Below, one piece after another: positions 8,583 through 17,362 of a DNA stretch of 64,000 nt. The position numbers were made by a program, and so were the translations under genes. The DNA is from Bacillota bacterium (lineage in GTDB: Bacteria; Bacillota; Clostridia; DSM-8532). Numbering within the stretch: position 1 is the first letter of the stretch; the number at the start of each line of letters is the position of its first letter. The notes below the pieces were generated by a model that saw nothing but the letters and a program-made list of their open reading frames with translations, did not search any database and was not told the DNA's origin. The stretch covers positions 62,001 to 126,000 of the forward strand of contig JAEZJF010000020.1 in NCBI GenBank assembly GCA_023415825.1. Reading direction: 5' to 3'.

Positions 8583-8611
8583 GCATAAATCAAGGAAAAA
8601 ATCCAATACTA
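8582..8611 (+). promoter_or_regulatory. Probable sigma-G (forespore) promoter of spoVT
   Basis: TGCATA (8582-8587) matches the sigma-F/G -35 form TGMATA, and AATACTA (8605-8611) matches CATACTA in six of seven positions, with a 17-base spacer. Known biology: spoVT is transcribed by sigma-G in Bacillus subtilis. No vegetative promoter of comparable quality lies in the gap. Confidence 0.65.
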
Positions 8612-8657
8612 TGGATGATACAAATTTAGACAACGGGCTCGAAAGGAGGCACATATT

Positions 8658-9212
8658 TTGAAAGCGACCGGTATTGTAAGAAGGATCGATGACCTTGGAA
8701 GAGTAGTTATACCTAAGGAAATAAGAAGAACTTTGAGGATTCGAGAAGGTGACCCTCTGGAGATTTACACAGATCGAGAAGGAGAAGTCATATTAAAGAA
8801 ATATTCGCCTATAGGTGAACTTGGAGATTTTGCGGAAGCCTATGCAGAATCACTTCACAATACAAGCGGGCACATCATAGCAGTAGCCGATAGAGATTCA
8901 ATTATAGCCGTATCCGGCGGATCCAAAAAGGAACTGCTGGAAAAGTCATTAAGCCCTGATATTGAAAAAGTCATCGAAAACCGTGATATGTTCATTGCGC
9001 AGTCATCTGAAGCTCAAAGAATTCCGGTAATCAGTGATGAAAAAGGTGGAACTAAATATACCTGCCAGGTTATATCACCCATTATCTCAGAAGGTGATGC
9101 CATTGGGGCTGTACTCATGCTCTCTACTGATCCCAAGGCTAAAATGGGAGATGTGGAAACAAAGCTCGTACAATCTGCCGCAGGTTTCCTGGGCCGCCAT
9201 ATGGAACAGTAA
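8658..9212 (+). CDS. spoVT: Stage V sporulation regulator SpoVT
   Basis: 184 residues. Residues 1-50 form an AbrB-type swapped-hairpin DNA-binding domain (MKATGIVRRIDDLGRVVIPK, then EIRRTLRIREGDPLEIY); residues 57-184 are the GAF-like domain. SpoVT tunes sigma-G genes in the forespore. The start is a TTG at 8658, set by AAAGGAGG at 8642-8649. Length agrees with the family (about 178). It is a single-gene unit between two terminators. Confidence 0.96.
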   Translation: MKATGIVRRIDDLGRVVIPKEIRRTLRIREGDPLEIYTDREGEVILKKYSPIGELGDFAEAYAESLHNTSGHIIAVADRDSIIAVSGGSKKELLEKSLSPDIEKVIENRDMFIAQSSEAQRIPVISDEKGGTKYTCQVISPIISEGDAIGAVLMLSTDPKAKMGDVETKLVQSAAGFLGRHMEQ

Positions 9213-9252
9213 GCTAGGCCATAGCAAAGCGAATAACCAAAAGAACACAAAA

Positions 9253-9279
9253 AACTGAGCGTGAAGGCTCAGTTTTTTT
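9253..9279. terminator. Bidirectional terminator between spoVT and FAD gene
   Basis: AACTGAGC (9253-9260) pairs with GCTCAGTT (9267-9274) around GTGAAG, with a T run on the right and an A run on the left. It can stop spoVT transcripts and those of the converging minus-strand gene. Confidence 0.88.
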
Positions 9280-9292
9280 GTGTTCACTTCTT

Positions 9293-10702
9293 TCAGGATT
9301 GGCTGGGGGGTTCCGCTGATTTCGACGATATGACCCTGGCTACATGGACGCCGCTTGCCGCGGCCTGCGAGAGTCCACGTGTAATGCCGGCACCATCGCC
9401 GATTGCGAAGAAGTTGGGGAGCTCTGTTTCAAATTCACTGTTTAGCACTAGCCTTGAACTGTAGAATTTTACTTCTACGCCATACAGCAAGGTATCTGCA
9501 TTGGCAGTTCCAGGTGCAATTTTATCCAAGGCCATGATCATCTCGATAATATTATCCAAATGCCTCTTGGTAAGCACAAGGCTTAAATCCCCGGGAGTAG
9601 CTTTCATAGTGGGCTTAGTAAAGCTTTGTGCCATGCGGTGTTCGTTAGTACGTTTACCCTTGATCAGATCGCCGAAACGCTGAACAAGGACGCCTCCGCC
9701 CAGCATGTTGGACAGAGAAGCAATGCGCTTACCGTATTGATACGGCTCGTTAAAGGGCTTTGTAAAGCGGTTGCTTACTAATAGCGCGAAGTTTGTGTTT
9801 TCACTTCTCAAGGAAGGATCGGTATAGCTGTGACCATTAACCGTGATAATCCCGTCAACATTTTCGCTGACCACATGTCCATAGGGGTTCATACAGAAAG
9901 TCCGCACTAAATCTCCATATTGCTTGGTCCTGTAAAGAAATTTAGATTCATAGACAATGTCTGTAATACTCTCAAATATTCTTGCCGGAAGCTCCACACG
10001 CACTCCGATATCCACCTGGTTATTAATGAGCTGAAGATTTAAGTTTCTGCATTGTGTCGCAAACCATTCAGCACCGGACCGGCCGGGAGCAACAATAAGA
10101 TAACGGCATAAGGCTTCTTGTCCTCCGGAGAGGAGGATCTTATAGCCGTCGCCATGCTTTTCGATTGATTCAACGCTTGAATTACAGCAAATCTCAACAC
10201 GTTCGTTAAGATAGTCAAATATACGGGATAGAATCTGCCTGTTATTTTCTGTTCCCAGATGCTTTACTTCGGCATCCAATAAATGGAGATCATGAGAAAG
10301 GGCTTTTCTGGAGATCTCACGGGCTTCGGGTGTATTGGTTGAAAAGCGCTGCAATGTTGCGCCGAAGTCTACGTTGATGGTATCCACATATTCAATAAGG
10401 CTCATGATAACTTCGGTGTCCAGGTAATCACTTAACCAACCACCGAATTGCGTGGTAAAATTATACTTTCCGTCCGAGAAGGCACCTGCTCCGCCAAAAC
10501 CATTCATAATACCGCAAGAGTTGCAGTTAATGCAGGATTCAACCTTCTTGTCCACAATGGGGCATCGTCTATTATAAATGTTGTAGCCCTGCTCAAGCAT
10601 GAGAATATCCATACCCGGCAATAGCTTTTGTAGCTCATAGCCGGCAAAAATTCCCGCAGTACCGCATCCAACAATTATAGCATCATATTGTGTCTTCTTC
10701 AT
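9293..10702 (-). CDS. FAD-dependent dehydrogenase (COG2509-like)
   Basis: 469 residues. The N-terminus has a Rossmann FAD motif (IIVGCGTAGIFAGYEL), then a cysteine cluster VESCINCNSCG followed by GGAGAFSDGKYN, and the C-terminus ends in the FAD-closing FAIGDGAGITRGLSQAAASG. This architecture is that of the uncharacterised FAD dehydrogenases found widely in clostridia. The physiological substrate is unknown. The ATG at 10702 is preferred over a start at 10816 because AGGAGG lies 8 bases before it. It follows the peptide importer but is separated by strong hairpins and probably transcribed apart. Confidence 0.8.
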   Translation of the reverse strand: MKKTQYDAIIVGCGTAGIFAGYELQKLLPGMDILMLEQGYNIYNRRCPIVDKKVESCINCNSCGIMNGFGGAGAFSDGKYNFTTQFGGWLSDYLDTEVIMSLIEYVDTINVDFGATLQRFSTNTPEAREISRKALSHDLHLLDAEVKHLGTENNRQILSRIFDYLNERVEICCNSSVESIEKHGDGYKILLSGGQEALCRYLIVAPGRSGAEWFATQCRNLNLQLINNQVDIGVRVELPARIFESITDIVYESKFLYRTKQYGDLVRTFCMNPYGHVVSENVDGIITVNGHSYTDPSLRSENTNFALLVSNRFTKPFNEPYQYGKRIASLSNMLGGGVLVQRFGDLIKGKRTNEHRMAQSFTKPTMKATPGDLSLVLTKRHLDNIIEMIMALDKIAPGTANADTLLYGVEVKFYSSRLVLNSEFETELPNFFAIGDGAGITRGLSQAAASGVHVARVISSKSAEPPSQS

Positions 10703-10780
10703 ACTTAATACCTCCTGGAAAACAAATGCCGATCTATTATACCATTTACAGAAGGATTCTGCATTATGTAAATGATATAA

Positions 10781-10828
10781 ATGCCTTGCACCAAGGCATG
10801 AATAAAGGGAGGGCATCAGCCCTCCCTT
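10781..10828. repeat. Two adjacent perfect hairpins between oppA and the FAD gene
   Basis: ATGCCTTG/CAAGGCAT (10781-10788 with 10792-10799) and AAGGGAGGGC/GCCCTCCCTT (10805-10814 with 10819-10828). Neither has a clear T run on the minus strand, so they may protect the 3' end of the oppA mRNA or terminate only in part. Confidence 0.7.
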
Positions 10829-10860
10829 GGTAAGGTGAAAAATGATCTCACCCTATAAAA

Positions 10861-12468
10861 TTAGTCTTTAATTGATGAATACATGAAGTACTTGTAACCA
10901 AGGGGTGAAGACCAGAAACCTTCAACCTTCGGGCTGATCAGGAAGAGATCAACATAGTAGTAAAGAGGATTCAGCATCCACTCGTCAAAAATGATTTTCT
11001 CTGCCTTATGCATCAGATCATAGCGCTCTTTGGCGTCTGAGGATCCCTTAACTTTCTTAATGAGTTCATCATATTCTTTGTTTGACCATTGGGCGTCGTT
11101 ATTGCCGCTTTCTGTAAGCCACATGTCAAGGAAGGTGATAGGATCGTTGTAGTCGGCAAGCCAGCCATTACGAGCGATCTGGTAATCACCGTTCTTTCTT
11201 GTGTTAAGGAAGGTATTCCATTCCTGGGAAGCAAGTGTAACATTGATACCAAGCTTGGACCACATATCCTGTAAAGCTTCACCTATAGCCTGATGGCCTG
11301 TACCGGTGTTATAGAGATACTCAATTGAAGGAAGTCCTTTTCCGTCAGGATATCCTGCCTGGGTAAGAAGTTCCTTAGCTTTTGCAAGGTTGGCTTCATA
11401 ATCGGTAGGATTAAAGAAGTCTCCGCCGACATCACGGAATTCCTTAGTAGCATCGGAATCTGTCATTCCTATAGGAACATATGCACCTGCAGGAACCTGG
11501 CCGGATTTACCGATCTCTTTAACAATAAATTCACGGTCAACAGCAAGGATCAAAGCTTGACGAACAAGAGGATTGTCCATAGGAGCCTTTGTTACATTGA
11601 AGGATACATAATATGTACCCAGCTGGCCACCCAGATTAAATTCAGGCTTATCTCTCCAAGCATCGATTTCGTCATTGGGCATTGTATCAGCGAAGAGAAT
11701 TTCATTTTGTTTGAATGCGTTGAGTATGGCTACATCGTCGTCCATGAGGACAAACTTGATATGGTCAACACCGAGGTTCTTGAAGTTCCAGTAGTTCTCA
11801 TTCTTTGACATGGTGATGTGTGAACCAGGAACCCATTCAGTTACCTTGTAAGGACCATTACCAATATAAGTTTCAGGCGTGGTTGCCCAAGCTTCTTTAT
11901 TCGCCTCAACGAGATCCTGGCGAACAGGTGAGAAGGTTGGGAACGCTGTAAGCTCAAGGAAGTAAGGTACAGCTGCATTAAGTGTTACAACCAAAGTTTT
12001 ATCATCTTTTGCCACAACATTGAGCTTCGCATCTGCAACCTTATTGGCTACATCCTCATAGCCTTCGATAACATCAAACATGTAGTTATAATCTGAACCT
12101 GTATCAGGGTTGGCGGCACGATTCCATGAGTATACGAAATCGTTGGCTGTAAGCGCTTTGCCATCGCTCCATTTTAGACCGTCACGGAGATGGAAGGTAT
12201 AGACCTTTCCGTCAGCGGAGATATCAGGTTTTTTTGACTGACCTTCAATTGGTGTGCCGTTCTTGTCAAGAGTCATCAGCCCCTCAAATCCGTGGATAAT
12301 CATTGTAGCACCATCAACAGCAGAGTTGAGTGCAGGATCAATGGTGTCAGGATCAGGCCCTACATTGACATTAAGTGTCTGTCCGGCACCAGGTTTACTG
12401 CCGCAAGCAGGAAGTATAACCATGCAAAGCATGACTGCGGCTAACAGAAGTGCAATCCTTTTTTTCAT
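10861..12468 (-). CDS. oppA: Oligopeptide ABC transporter, substrate-binding lipoprotein
   Basis: 535 residues of the SBP_bac_5 (OppA/DppE) family. A lipoprotein signal ends in the lipobox LPAC, cysteine at about residue 21, followed by GSKPGAG. The mature part carries family motifs such as YTFHLRDGLKWSDGKALTANDF and VREALILAVDRE-like VRQALILAVDREF. It captures extracellular peptides for OppBCDF, encoded directly upstream in the same direction. The ATG at 12468 is favoured, with GAGGGAG upstream. The binding-protein gene stands last in the operon here, whereas it is often first. Confidence 0.92.
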   Translation of the reverse strand: MKKRIALLLAAVMLCMVILPACGSKPGAGQTLNVNVGPDPDTIDPALNSAVDGATMIIHGFEGLMTLDKNGTPIEGQSKKPDISADGKVYTFHLRDGLKWSDGKALTANDFVYSWNRAANPDTGSDYNYMFDVIEGYEDVANKVADAKLNVVAKDDKTLVVTLNAAVPYFLELTAFPTFSPVRQDLVEANKEAWATTPETYIGNGPYKVTEWVPGSHITMSKNENYWNFKNLGVDHIKFVLMDDDVAILNAFKQNEILFADTMPNDEIDAWRDKPEFNLGGQLGTYYVSFNVTKAPMDNPLVRQALILAVDREFIVKEIGKSGQVPAGAYVPIGMTDSDATKEFRDVGGDFFNPTDYEANLAKAKELLTQAGYPDGKGLPSIEYLYNTGTGHQAIGEALQDMWSKLGINVTLASQEWNTFLNTRKNGDYQIARNGWLADYNDPITFLDMWLTESGNNDAQWSNKEYDELIKKVKGSSDAKERYDLMHKAEKIIFDEWMLNPLYYYVDLFLISPKVEGFWSSPLGYKYFMYSSIKD

Positions 12469-12588
12469 TTTTTCTCCCTCCAATTTATACTCGTACTATT
12501 GTACGGGTTATATTATAACATTTTCTTCAGGCAAACCTCACTGCTTACCCGGAAAATGCCATATTCATTACTAGTTTTTTCTTATAGT

Positions 12589-13560
12589 TTATTGTACGCG
12601 GTCCAAATGATGACAAGCAGCAAAATGTCCCGACGAAATTTCCTTAAACTCCGGCTCTTTTTTTGCACAGAGATCGGTTGCGTAACGGCAGCGAGTCCTG
12701 AAGCGGCAGCCACTGGGTGGATTTACAGGGCTTGGCACATCGCCCTCAAGAACGATACGCTTGCTGCTTCTGCTCTGTAACGGATCAGCAACGGGAATGG
12801 CGGAAATAAGTGACCTGGTATAGGGATGAACGCTGTGGAATATCAATTCAAAGTTATCCGCAAGCTCCACCAGTTTACCAAGATACATGACGCCTATCCG
12901 ATGGCTGATATGTTTTACGACGCTAAGATCGTGGGCTATGAAAAGGTAGGTAAGCCCCATAGTCTCCTGCAATTCCTCAAACATGTTGACAACCTGGGCT
13001 TGAATAGATACATCAAGGGCCGATATAGGCTCATCACAGACGATAAACTCAGGATCTACCGCAAGAGCCCGGGCGATTCCTATACGCTGACGCTGACCAC
13101 CGGAGAATTCATGAGGATACCGGTTGGCATGCTCGCTGTTTAGGCCGACTCGTTCAAGCATGCTAATGATCTTGTCCCGTCTGTCCTTTTTAGTTGGAGC
13201 AAGCTTATGAATATCTATGGCTTCACCGACGATATCGCCAACGGTCATTCTAGGGTCAAGGCTCGCATAGGGATCCTGAAATACGATTTGCATCTTGCGT
13301 CTGTAAGGGAGCATGTTGACTTTCGTAATATCGGTGCCGTCATAAATTATCTTACCGGAAGTAGGCTCATATAGGCGCAAAAGTGTCCGACCCATTGTTG
13401 TTTTTCCGCATCCGCTTTCTCCAACAAGCCCAAGGGTTTCACCTTTATTTATATATAAACTCACATCATCGACAGCTTTTACATGAAGGGGTTTAAATAG
13501 GCTTCCGCCAACATGGAAATGCTGCTTTAAATTCTGAACTTCTATTAACTTTTTGCTCAC
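12589..13560 (-). CDS. oppF: Oligopeptide ABC transporter ATPase OppF
   Basis: 323 residues. Walker A GLVGESGCGKTT, Q-loop IVFQDPYASLDPRM, signature SGGQRQR, Walker B FIVCDEP and the switch His in FIAHDLSV are intact. The C-terminal oligopeptide-transporter extension contains the cysteine cluster around GCRFRTRCRYATDLC, expected to bind an Fe-S cluster or zinc. It overlaps the end of oppD by four bases (ATGA), showing translational coupling. Confidence 0.93.
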   Translation of the reverse strand: MSKKLIEVQNLKQHFHVGGSLFKPLHVKAVDDVSLYINKGETLGLVGESGCGKTTMGRTLLRLYEPTSGKIIYDGTDITKVNMLPYRRKMQIVFQDPYASLDPRMTVGDIVGEAIDIHKLAPTKKDRRDKIISMLERVGLNSEHANRYPHEFSGGQRQRIGIARALAVDPEFIVCDEPISALDVSIQAQVVNMFEELQETMGLTYLFIAHDLSVVKHISHRIGVMYLGKLVELADNFELIFHSVHPYTRSLISAIPVADPLQSRSSKRIVLEGDVPSPVNPPSGCRFRTRCRYATDLCAKKEPEFKEISSGHFAACHHLDRVQ

Positions 13561-14558
13561 TTTGTTGCACCCCCTTGCTCAAACTCTTTTTTCTGCAGCA
13601 GCCAGCAGGCGCTGTAATGATCATCAGTAATAGTGGTGTACTCGGGCATAGTCCGGAGACAGATTTTCATACAGCTATCGCACCGTGGGGCAAAAGGACA
13701 ACCTGCCGGTGGGTTAAGCATATCCACAGGCGTTCCTTCAATAGGAACAAGCTTCTGGTGCTCTTTATCAGTAAGCTTAGGAATACTGCGAAGAAGTCCC
13801 TTTGTATACTCATGCTGCGGATCGTAGAAAATTTCATCAACAGTGCCATATTCGACAATTTTGCCCGCATACATGACGGCAATCTTTTGACACATATTTG
13901 CAACGATACCCAAATCGTGGGTAATCATAATAATCGACATTCCGATTTTTTCTTTAAGCTCTATCATAAGCTCAAGAATCTGTGCCTGAATGGTAACATC
14001 CAAGGCCGTTGTAGGTTCATCTGCAATCAACAGCTTGGGTTCACAGGCTAAAGCTATAGCAATCATGACTCTCTGGCGCATACCGCCCGACAGTTCATGA
14101 GGATACTGCTTAAGTCTTTTTATGGGCTCATTGATTCCAACAAGGTTCAAAAGCTCAACTGCACGCTCATTGGCTTGCTTTCGGTTCTTGCCCGTGTGAA
14201 GCATGATAACCTCACGGATTTGATTACCGATGGTGAATACCGGATTAAGGCTTGTCATAGGATCCTGGAAAATAATGCTGACTTCATTACCGCGGATTTT
14301 TCTCATATCCTTCTCAGTCATATCGTTAATACGGTGACCGTTAAAATCAATGGTTCCGCCGACAATTCTGCCCGCCCGGTCAGTGAGGCCCATTAAAGAA
14401 TAAGCCGTAACGCTTTTTCCACTGCCGCTTTCGCCAACTATGCCAAGGACATCTCCTTCATTCATTTTTATTGATACGTCATTAAGCGCCTTTACCTCGC
14501 CGGCTGGGGTGAAGAACGACAGGCGCTCATTTTGGATATTTAATAGCGTTTTACTCAT
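13557..14558 (-). CDS. oppD: Oligopeptide ABC transporter ATPase OppD
   Basis: 333 residues with Walker A GIVGESGSGKSV, signature LSGGMRQR, Walker B LLIADEP and the C-terminal CPFAPRCDSCMKIC cysteine cluster of the family. It forms the heterodimeric motor with OppF on the cytoplasmic face. The ATG at 14558 is chosen because GAGGTGC lies just upstream; the longer frame to 14615 overlaps oppC and adds unrelated residues. Confidence 0.93.
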   Translation of the reverse strand: MSKTLLNIQNERLSFFTPAGEVKALNDVSIKMNEGDVLGIVGESGSGKSVTAYSLMGLTDRAGRIVGGTIDFNGHRINDMTEKDMRKIRGNEVSIIFQDPMTSLNPVFTIGNQIREVIMLHTGKNRKQANERAVELLNLVGINEPIKRLKQYPHELSGGMRQRVMIAIALACEPKLLIADEPTTALDVTIQAQILELMIELKEKIGMSIIMITHDLGIVANMCQKIAVMYAGKIVEYGTVDEIFYDPQHEYTKGLLRSIPKLTDKEHQKLVPIEGTPVDMLNPPAGCPFAPRCDSCMKICLRTMPEYTTITDDHYSACWLLQKKEFEQGGATK

Positions 14559-14568
14559 TTTAAGCACC

Positions 14569-15618
14569 TCATTTCTTAAGCTTAGGGTCAAAGGCATCCC
14601 GTAAACCGTCGCCAAATAGATTAAATGAAAGGATAATAAGGCTTATCATGATGGCTGGCGCCAAAAGCCTGTAGGGGTAGGAGTAGATGCCGTCAATGGC
14701 TATTGCTGCCATTGATCCCAAGCTGGGCATAGGCGCTGCAACTCCGATACCTATAAAGCTTAAGAAGCTTTCTGTAAAAATAGCAGCAGGAATCTGTAGG
14801 GTAGTCGTAACAATCAGGGTTCCCATAACATTGGTAAGAAGATGCTTTTTTATAATCCTACCATGGCTTGCACCCAAAGCTCTTGCTGCGGTGACATACT
14901 CCTGTTCCTTTAAGGTTAAAACCTGGCTTCGTACAATACGAGCCATTCCAACCCAGTAAAGCAGGGTGAAAACGATAAATATACTTATGAGTCCGACACC
15001 TATCGTATTGATCCAGGTAAATCCAGGAACATTGTTTGCAAGATCCTGAAGGGGGTATTTTAATGTAACCATAAGAAGAATGATGACTAAAATATCAGGA
15101 ACAGAATAGATGATATCTACAATTCGCATCATTATCATATCGACTTTTCCGCCAAAATAACCGGCGACCGTACCATAAAATGATCCGATCAACAACACAA
15201 GGGCGCTGGCGACAATACCGACCAGAAGGGATATCCGACTTCCCATCATAAGACGTATCATGGTGTCACGTCCCAGTGAATCGGTACCCAGAATATGGGG
15301 AAATACCTTGCCCCCGTTTGCTATTTCGGCCGATTCCTTTACAGAATATTTCATGGGTGCCAGATTCTCGCTCCCGCGAATTTGCTGCTCGTAAGAATAG
15401 GGATAAAAAGCCGGCAATACAAATGCGAAAATTAATGTCAATACAATAATCACGAAACTGGTCATGGCAATTTTATTTTTCTTAAGACGCCTGATTCCGT
15501 CACGCCAAAAGCTTACGCTTTCTCTCATAACGACAAGACTTTGTTTCTCTTCCTTATTAGCCGGAAGGAAATCAGACACGTCCAACTGAAAGCTAGGCAT
15601 TTTTTTTGTTTCTTTCAT
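14569..15618 (-). CDS. oppC: Oligopeptide ABC transporter permease OppC
   Basis: 349 residues. An N-terminal cytoplasmic tail of about 45 residues is followed by six predicted membrane spans. The BPD_transp_1 coupling motif is present as AARALGASHGRIIKKHLLTN. An extracytoplasmic loop lies between the first two spans (DSLGRDTMIRLMMGSR). It pairs with OppB to form the channel; 10 bases separate it from oppD. Confidence 0.92.
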   Translation of the reverse strand: MKETKKMPSFQLDVSDFLPANKEEKQSLVVMRESVSFWRDGIRRLKKNKIAMTSFVIIVLTLIFAFVLPAFYPYSYEQQIRGSENLAPMKYSVKESAEIANGGKVFPHILGTDSLGRDTMIRLMMGSRISLLVGIVASALVLLIGSFYGTVAGYFGGKVDMIMMRIVDIIYSVPDILVIILLMVTLKYPLQDLANNVPGFTWINTIGVGLISIFIVFTLLYWVGMARIVRSQVLTLKEQEYVTAARALGASHGRIIKKHLLTNVMGTLIVTTTLQIPAAIFTESFLSFIGIGVAAPMPSLGSMAAIAIDGIYSYPYRLLAPAIMISLIILSFNLFGDGLRDAFDPKLKK

Positions 15619-15633
15619 GTCAAATCATCCTTC

Positions 15634-16551
15634 CTACTTTAGCTTGATTCTTGGGTCTATAATTTTATAAGCAATATCAACTACAAGGTTCATACCAATT
15701 AAGAGTGTTGCAAGGAAAATAGTCGTCCCCATGATCAAGGTGTAGTCTCGGCCTGTTATTGAACTTATAAATTCATTACCGATGCCTGGAACGGTAAAAA
15801 TACTCTCCACAACAAAACTACCCGTCAATGTATAGGCGAGCAGGGGACCAAGGTAGGTTACAACGGGGAGGATTGCATTCCTAAGCGCATGCTTAAACAG
15901 CATCCAAAATTGAGACAATCCTTTTGCTCTTGCTGTACGCATATAGTCCTGGCCCAGAACTTCAAGCATGCTTGAACGCATAAGGCGGGAAATATAGGCA
16001 GTAGGATAAAAAGAAAGTGACATGACAGGCATGATATAATGGCGCCACGATGTAAGGCCGTAGGTCGGCAAAAGATTAAGCCCGACACTTAGGATAACCA
16101 TAAGAACCGTTCCGACCACAAAGCCCGGTATGGCGATTCCGCATGTGGCAATTATGATGATTACGTTATCCAGCCACTTTCCGCGATTTAAGGCCGCAAT
16201 GCAGCCTAGGGGCACGCCTATTAATACGGCAACGAGAATAGCGATGCCACCAACCTTAGCCGAGACTTTAAATCCTCGGGAAATAATCTGATTAACGGTT
16301 TGGCCTCTTTTTTTAATGGAAGGACCCAAATCGCCTTTTATTGCATTTTGCATATAATTCTTATATTGGACGAGTTTTGGCTGATCAAAACCATATTTGG
16401 CATTGAGCGCATCAATGGTGGCCTGCGTAGGGGCTTTTTCAGATAAAAAAGGCCCGCCGGGTACCAAGAACATCAGGAAAAATGTAATGGTAGCCACAAT
16501 CCAAAGGGTAAAAACAGACAAAAACACACGTTTTACTATGTACTTCAGCAT
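15634..16551 (-). CDS. oppB: Oligopeptide ABC transporter permease OppB
   Basis: 305 residues with the typical MLKYIVKRVFLSVFTLW start, six membrane spans, and the EAA-type coupling loop TARAKGLSQFWMLFKHALRNA. First gene of the oppBCDFA operon on the minus strand, with AAGGAGTGAT upstream. The promoter must lie in the gap to the right (16552-17012), where I see no convincing -35/-10 pair. Confidence 0.93.
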   Translation of the reverse strand: MLKYIVKRVFLSVFTLWIVATITFFLMFLVPGGPFLSEKAPTQATIDALNAKYGFDQPKLVQYKNYMQNAIKGDLGPSIKKRGQTVNQIISRGFKVSAKVGGIAILVAVLIGVPLGCIAALNRGKWLDNVIIIIATCGIAIPGFVVGTVLMVILSVGLNLLPTYGLTSWRHYIMPVMSLSFYPTAYISRLMRSSMLEVLGQDYMRTARAKGLSQFWMLFKHALRNAILPVVTYLGPLLAYTLTGSFVVESIFTVPGIGNEFISSITGRDYTLIMGTTIFLATLLIGMNLVVDIAYKIIDPRIKLK

Positions 16552-17012
16552 ATTAAGAATATCACTCCTTACTAATTGTTAGCCAAAGACATATATTTTG
16601 GTAAAGCTTATTGCAAAAGCTAAATTACTATACCGAAATTTACTTGCCCTGGCTGTATTTTTTATCCATTTTGCAACTTCGGGGTGAATACCTTTCAAAT
16701 AGCTTTTGTTAATTCAATTTAAGCATTCTGATGTTTTTGTCCCAAAAGCGCATGCAATCATAGTTGTGTGTTATTAGTGAAAATAAATATATTAATAATT
16801 TTATTTATCTACTTGAACTATTATAAATGCTATCATTCAATAAAGCAAGAAAAGAACTAAGGAAAATTATACTTGTTAGGGAAGGATTTAATAAAAAGGT
16901 TAGAGACGAGACCTGCAGGTTAAAAAAGCCATTCAAAGAAGCACTAAAATTCGAACATTTGTTTGATTTAAAATACATTTTATTATATAATTGTAGCACG
17001 TTATTTTTATAA
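16552..17012. other. AT-rich gap upstream of oppB
   Basis: Very AT-rich spacer between the divergent oppB and pcrA units. A 61-codon frame at 16827-17012 has no ribosome binding site and an opposing frame overlaps it, so neither is called. Nothing else is recognised before the repeat at 17013. Confidence 0.6.
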
Positions 17013-17196
17013 GTTATAATAACGTTACCTATTACCTTTAGGCGTTACCGAAATTAAAATTTCGAACGGGTTCCCAAGTTAATGATACTTCGTATTAATA
17101 ACGTTACCCGTTACCGAAATTATAACATTACCCGTTACCGAAATCAAAGATTTCTAAAGGGTTCCCAATTTTTGAATTATGTTGTGTTATAATAAT
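17013..17196 (+). repeat. Two-hairpin palindromic repeat, composite copy A
   Basis: Unit 1 (17013-17102) starts GTTATAATAAC, contains hairpin 1 (GTT-AC-CGAAATT at 17044-17055 pairing with AATTTCG-AAC at 17058-17067) and hairpin 2 (17078-17088 with 17092-17102, loop TTC), ending GTATTAATAAC. It is followed by a partial and then a near-complete second hairpin-1 module (about 17103-17166) and by another GTTATAATAAT (17187-17197). Related copies occur at 39725, 46161 (inverted) and 49327. All precede a gene in sense direction. Confidence 0.85.
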
Positions 17197-17220
17197 GAAT
17201 TAATACTTTATTTAATTAAA

Positions 17221-17284
17221 GGAATAAAGCAAAAAAGAAATAAAGAAAAAAAGAATTAAAGAAATAAAGAAATAAAGAAAAAAA
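17221..17284 (+). repeat. Low-complexity AAAGAAAT-rich tract
   Basis: A 64-base stretch of purines plus a few T, built from imprecise repeats of AAATAAAG and AAAGAAAA, with a single C. It lies in the pcrA leader region. Such tracts can enhance translation initiation or be slippage-prone; no function is assigned. Confidence 0.8.
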
Positions 17285-17304
17285 TCATTTATTAATTGCA
17301 GAAA

Positions 17305-17356
17305 TTTCTCTGACAGGTGGAGTTTTTCCCTCCTATAGAGAAAAACAATTAGGAGG
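17305..17356 (+). promoter_or_regulatory. Possible SD-sequestering leader of pcrA
   Basis: TTTCTCT (17305-17311) can pair with AGAGAAA (17337-17343), enclosing AGGTGG (17315-17320) opposite CCTCCT (17329-17334). The same CCTCCT is a perfect complement of the pcrA ribosome binding site AGGAGG (17351-17356). Two exclusive pairings are therefore possible. Confidence 0.4.
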
Positions 17357-17362
17357 TACACC

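Noticed and set aside
12826..14396. Long plus-strand frames opposite oppF and oppD
   Set aside because: They are mirror frames of well supported ATPase genes with all ABC motifs on the minus strand.
16827..17012. 61-codon plus-strand frame in the oppB-pcrA gap
   Set aside because: No ribosome binding site, AT-driven composition, and an equally open frame on the other strand over the same bases; it ends where the repeat begins.
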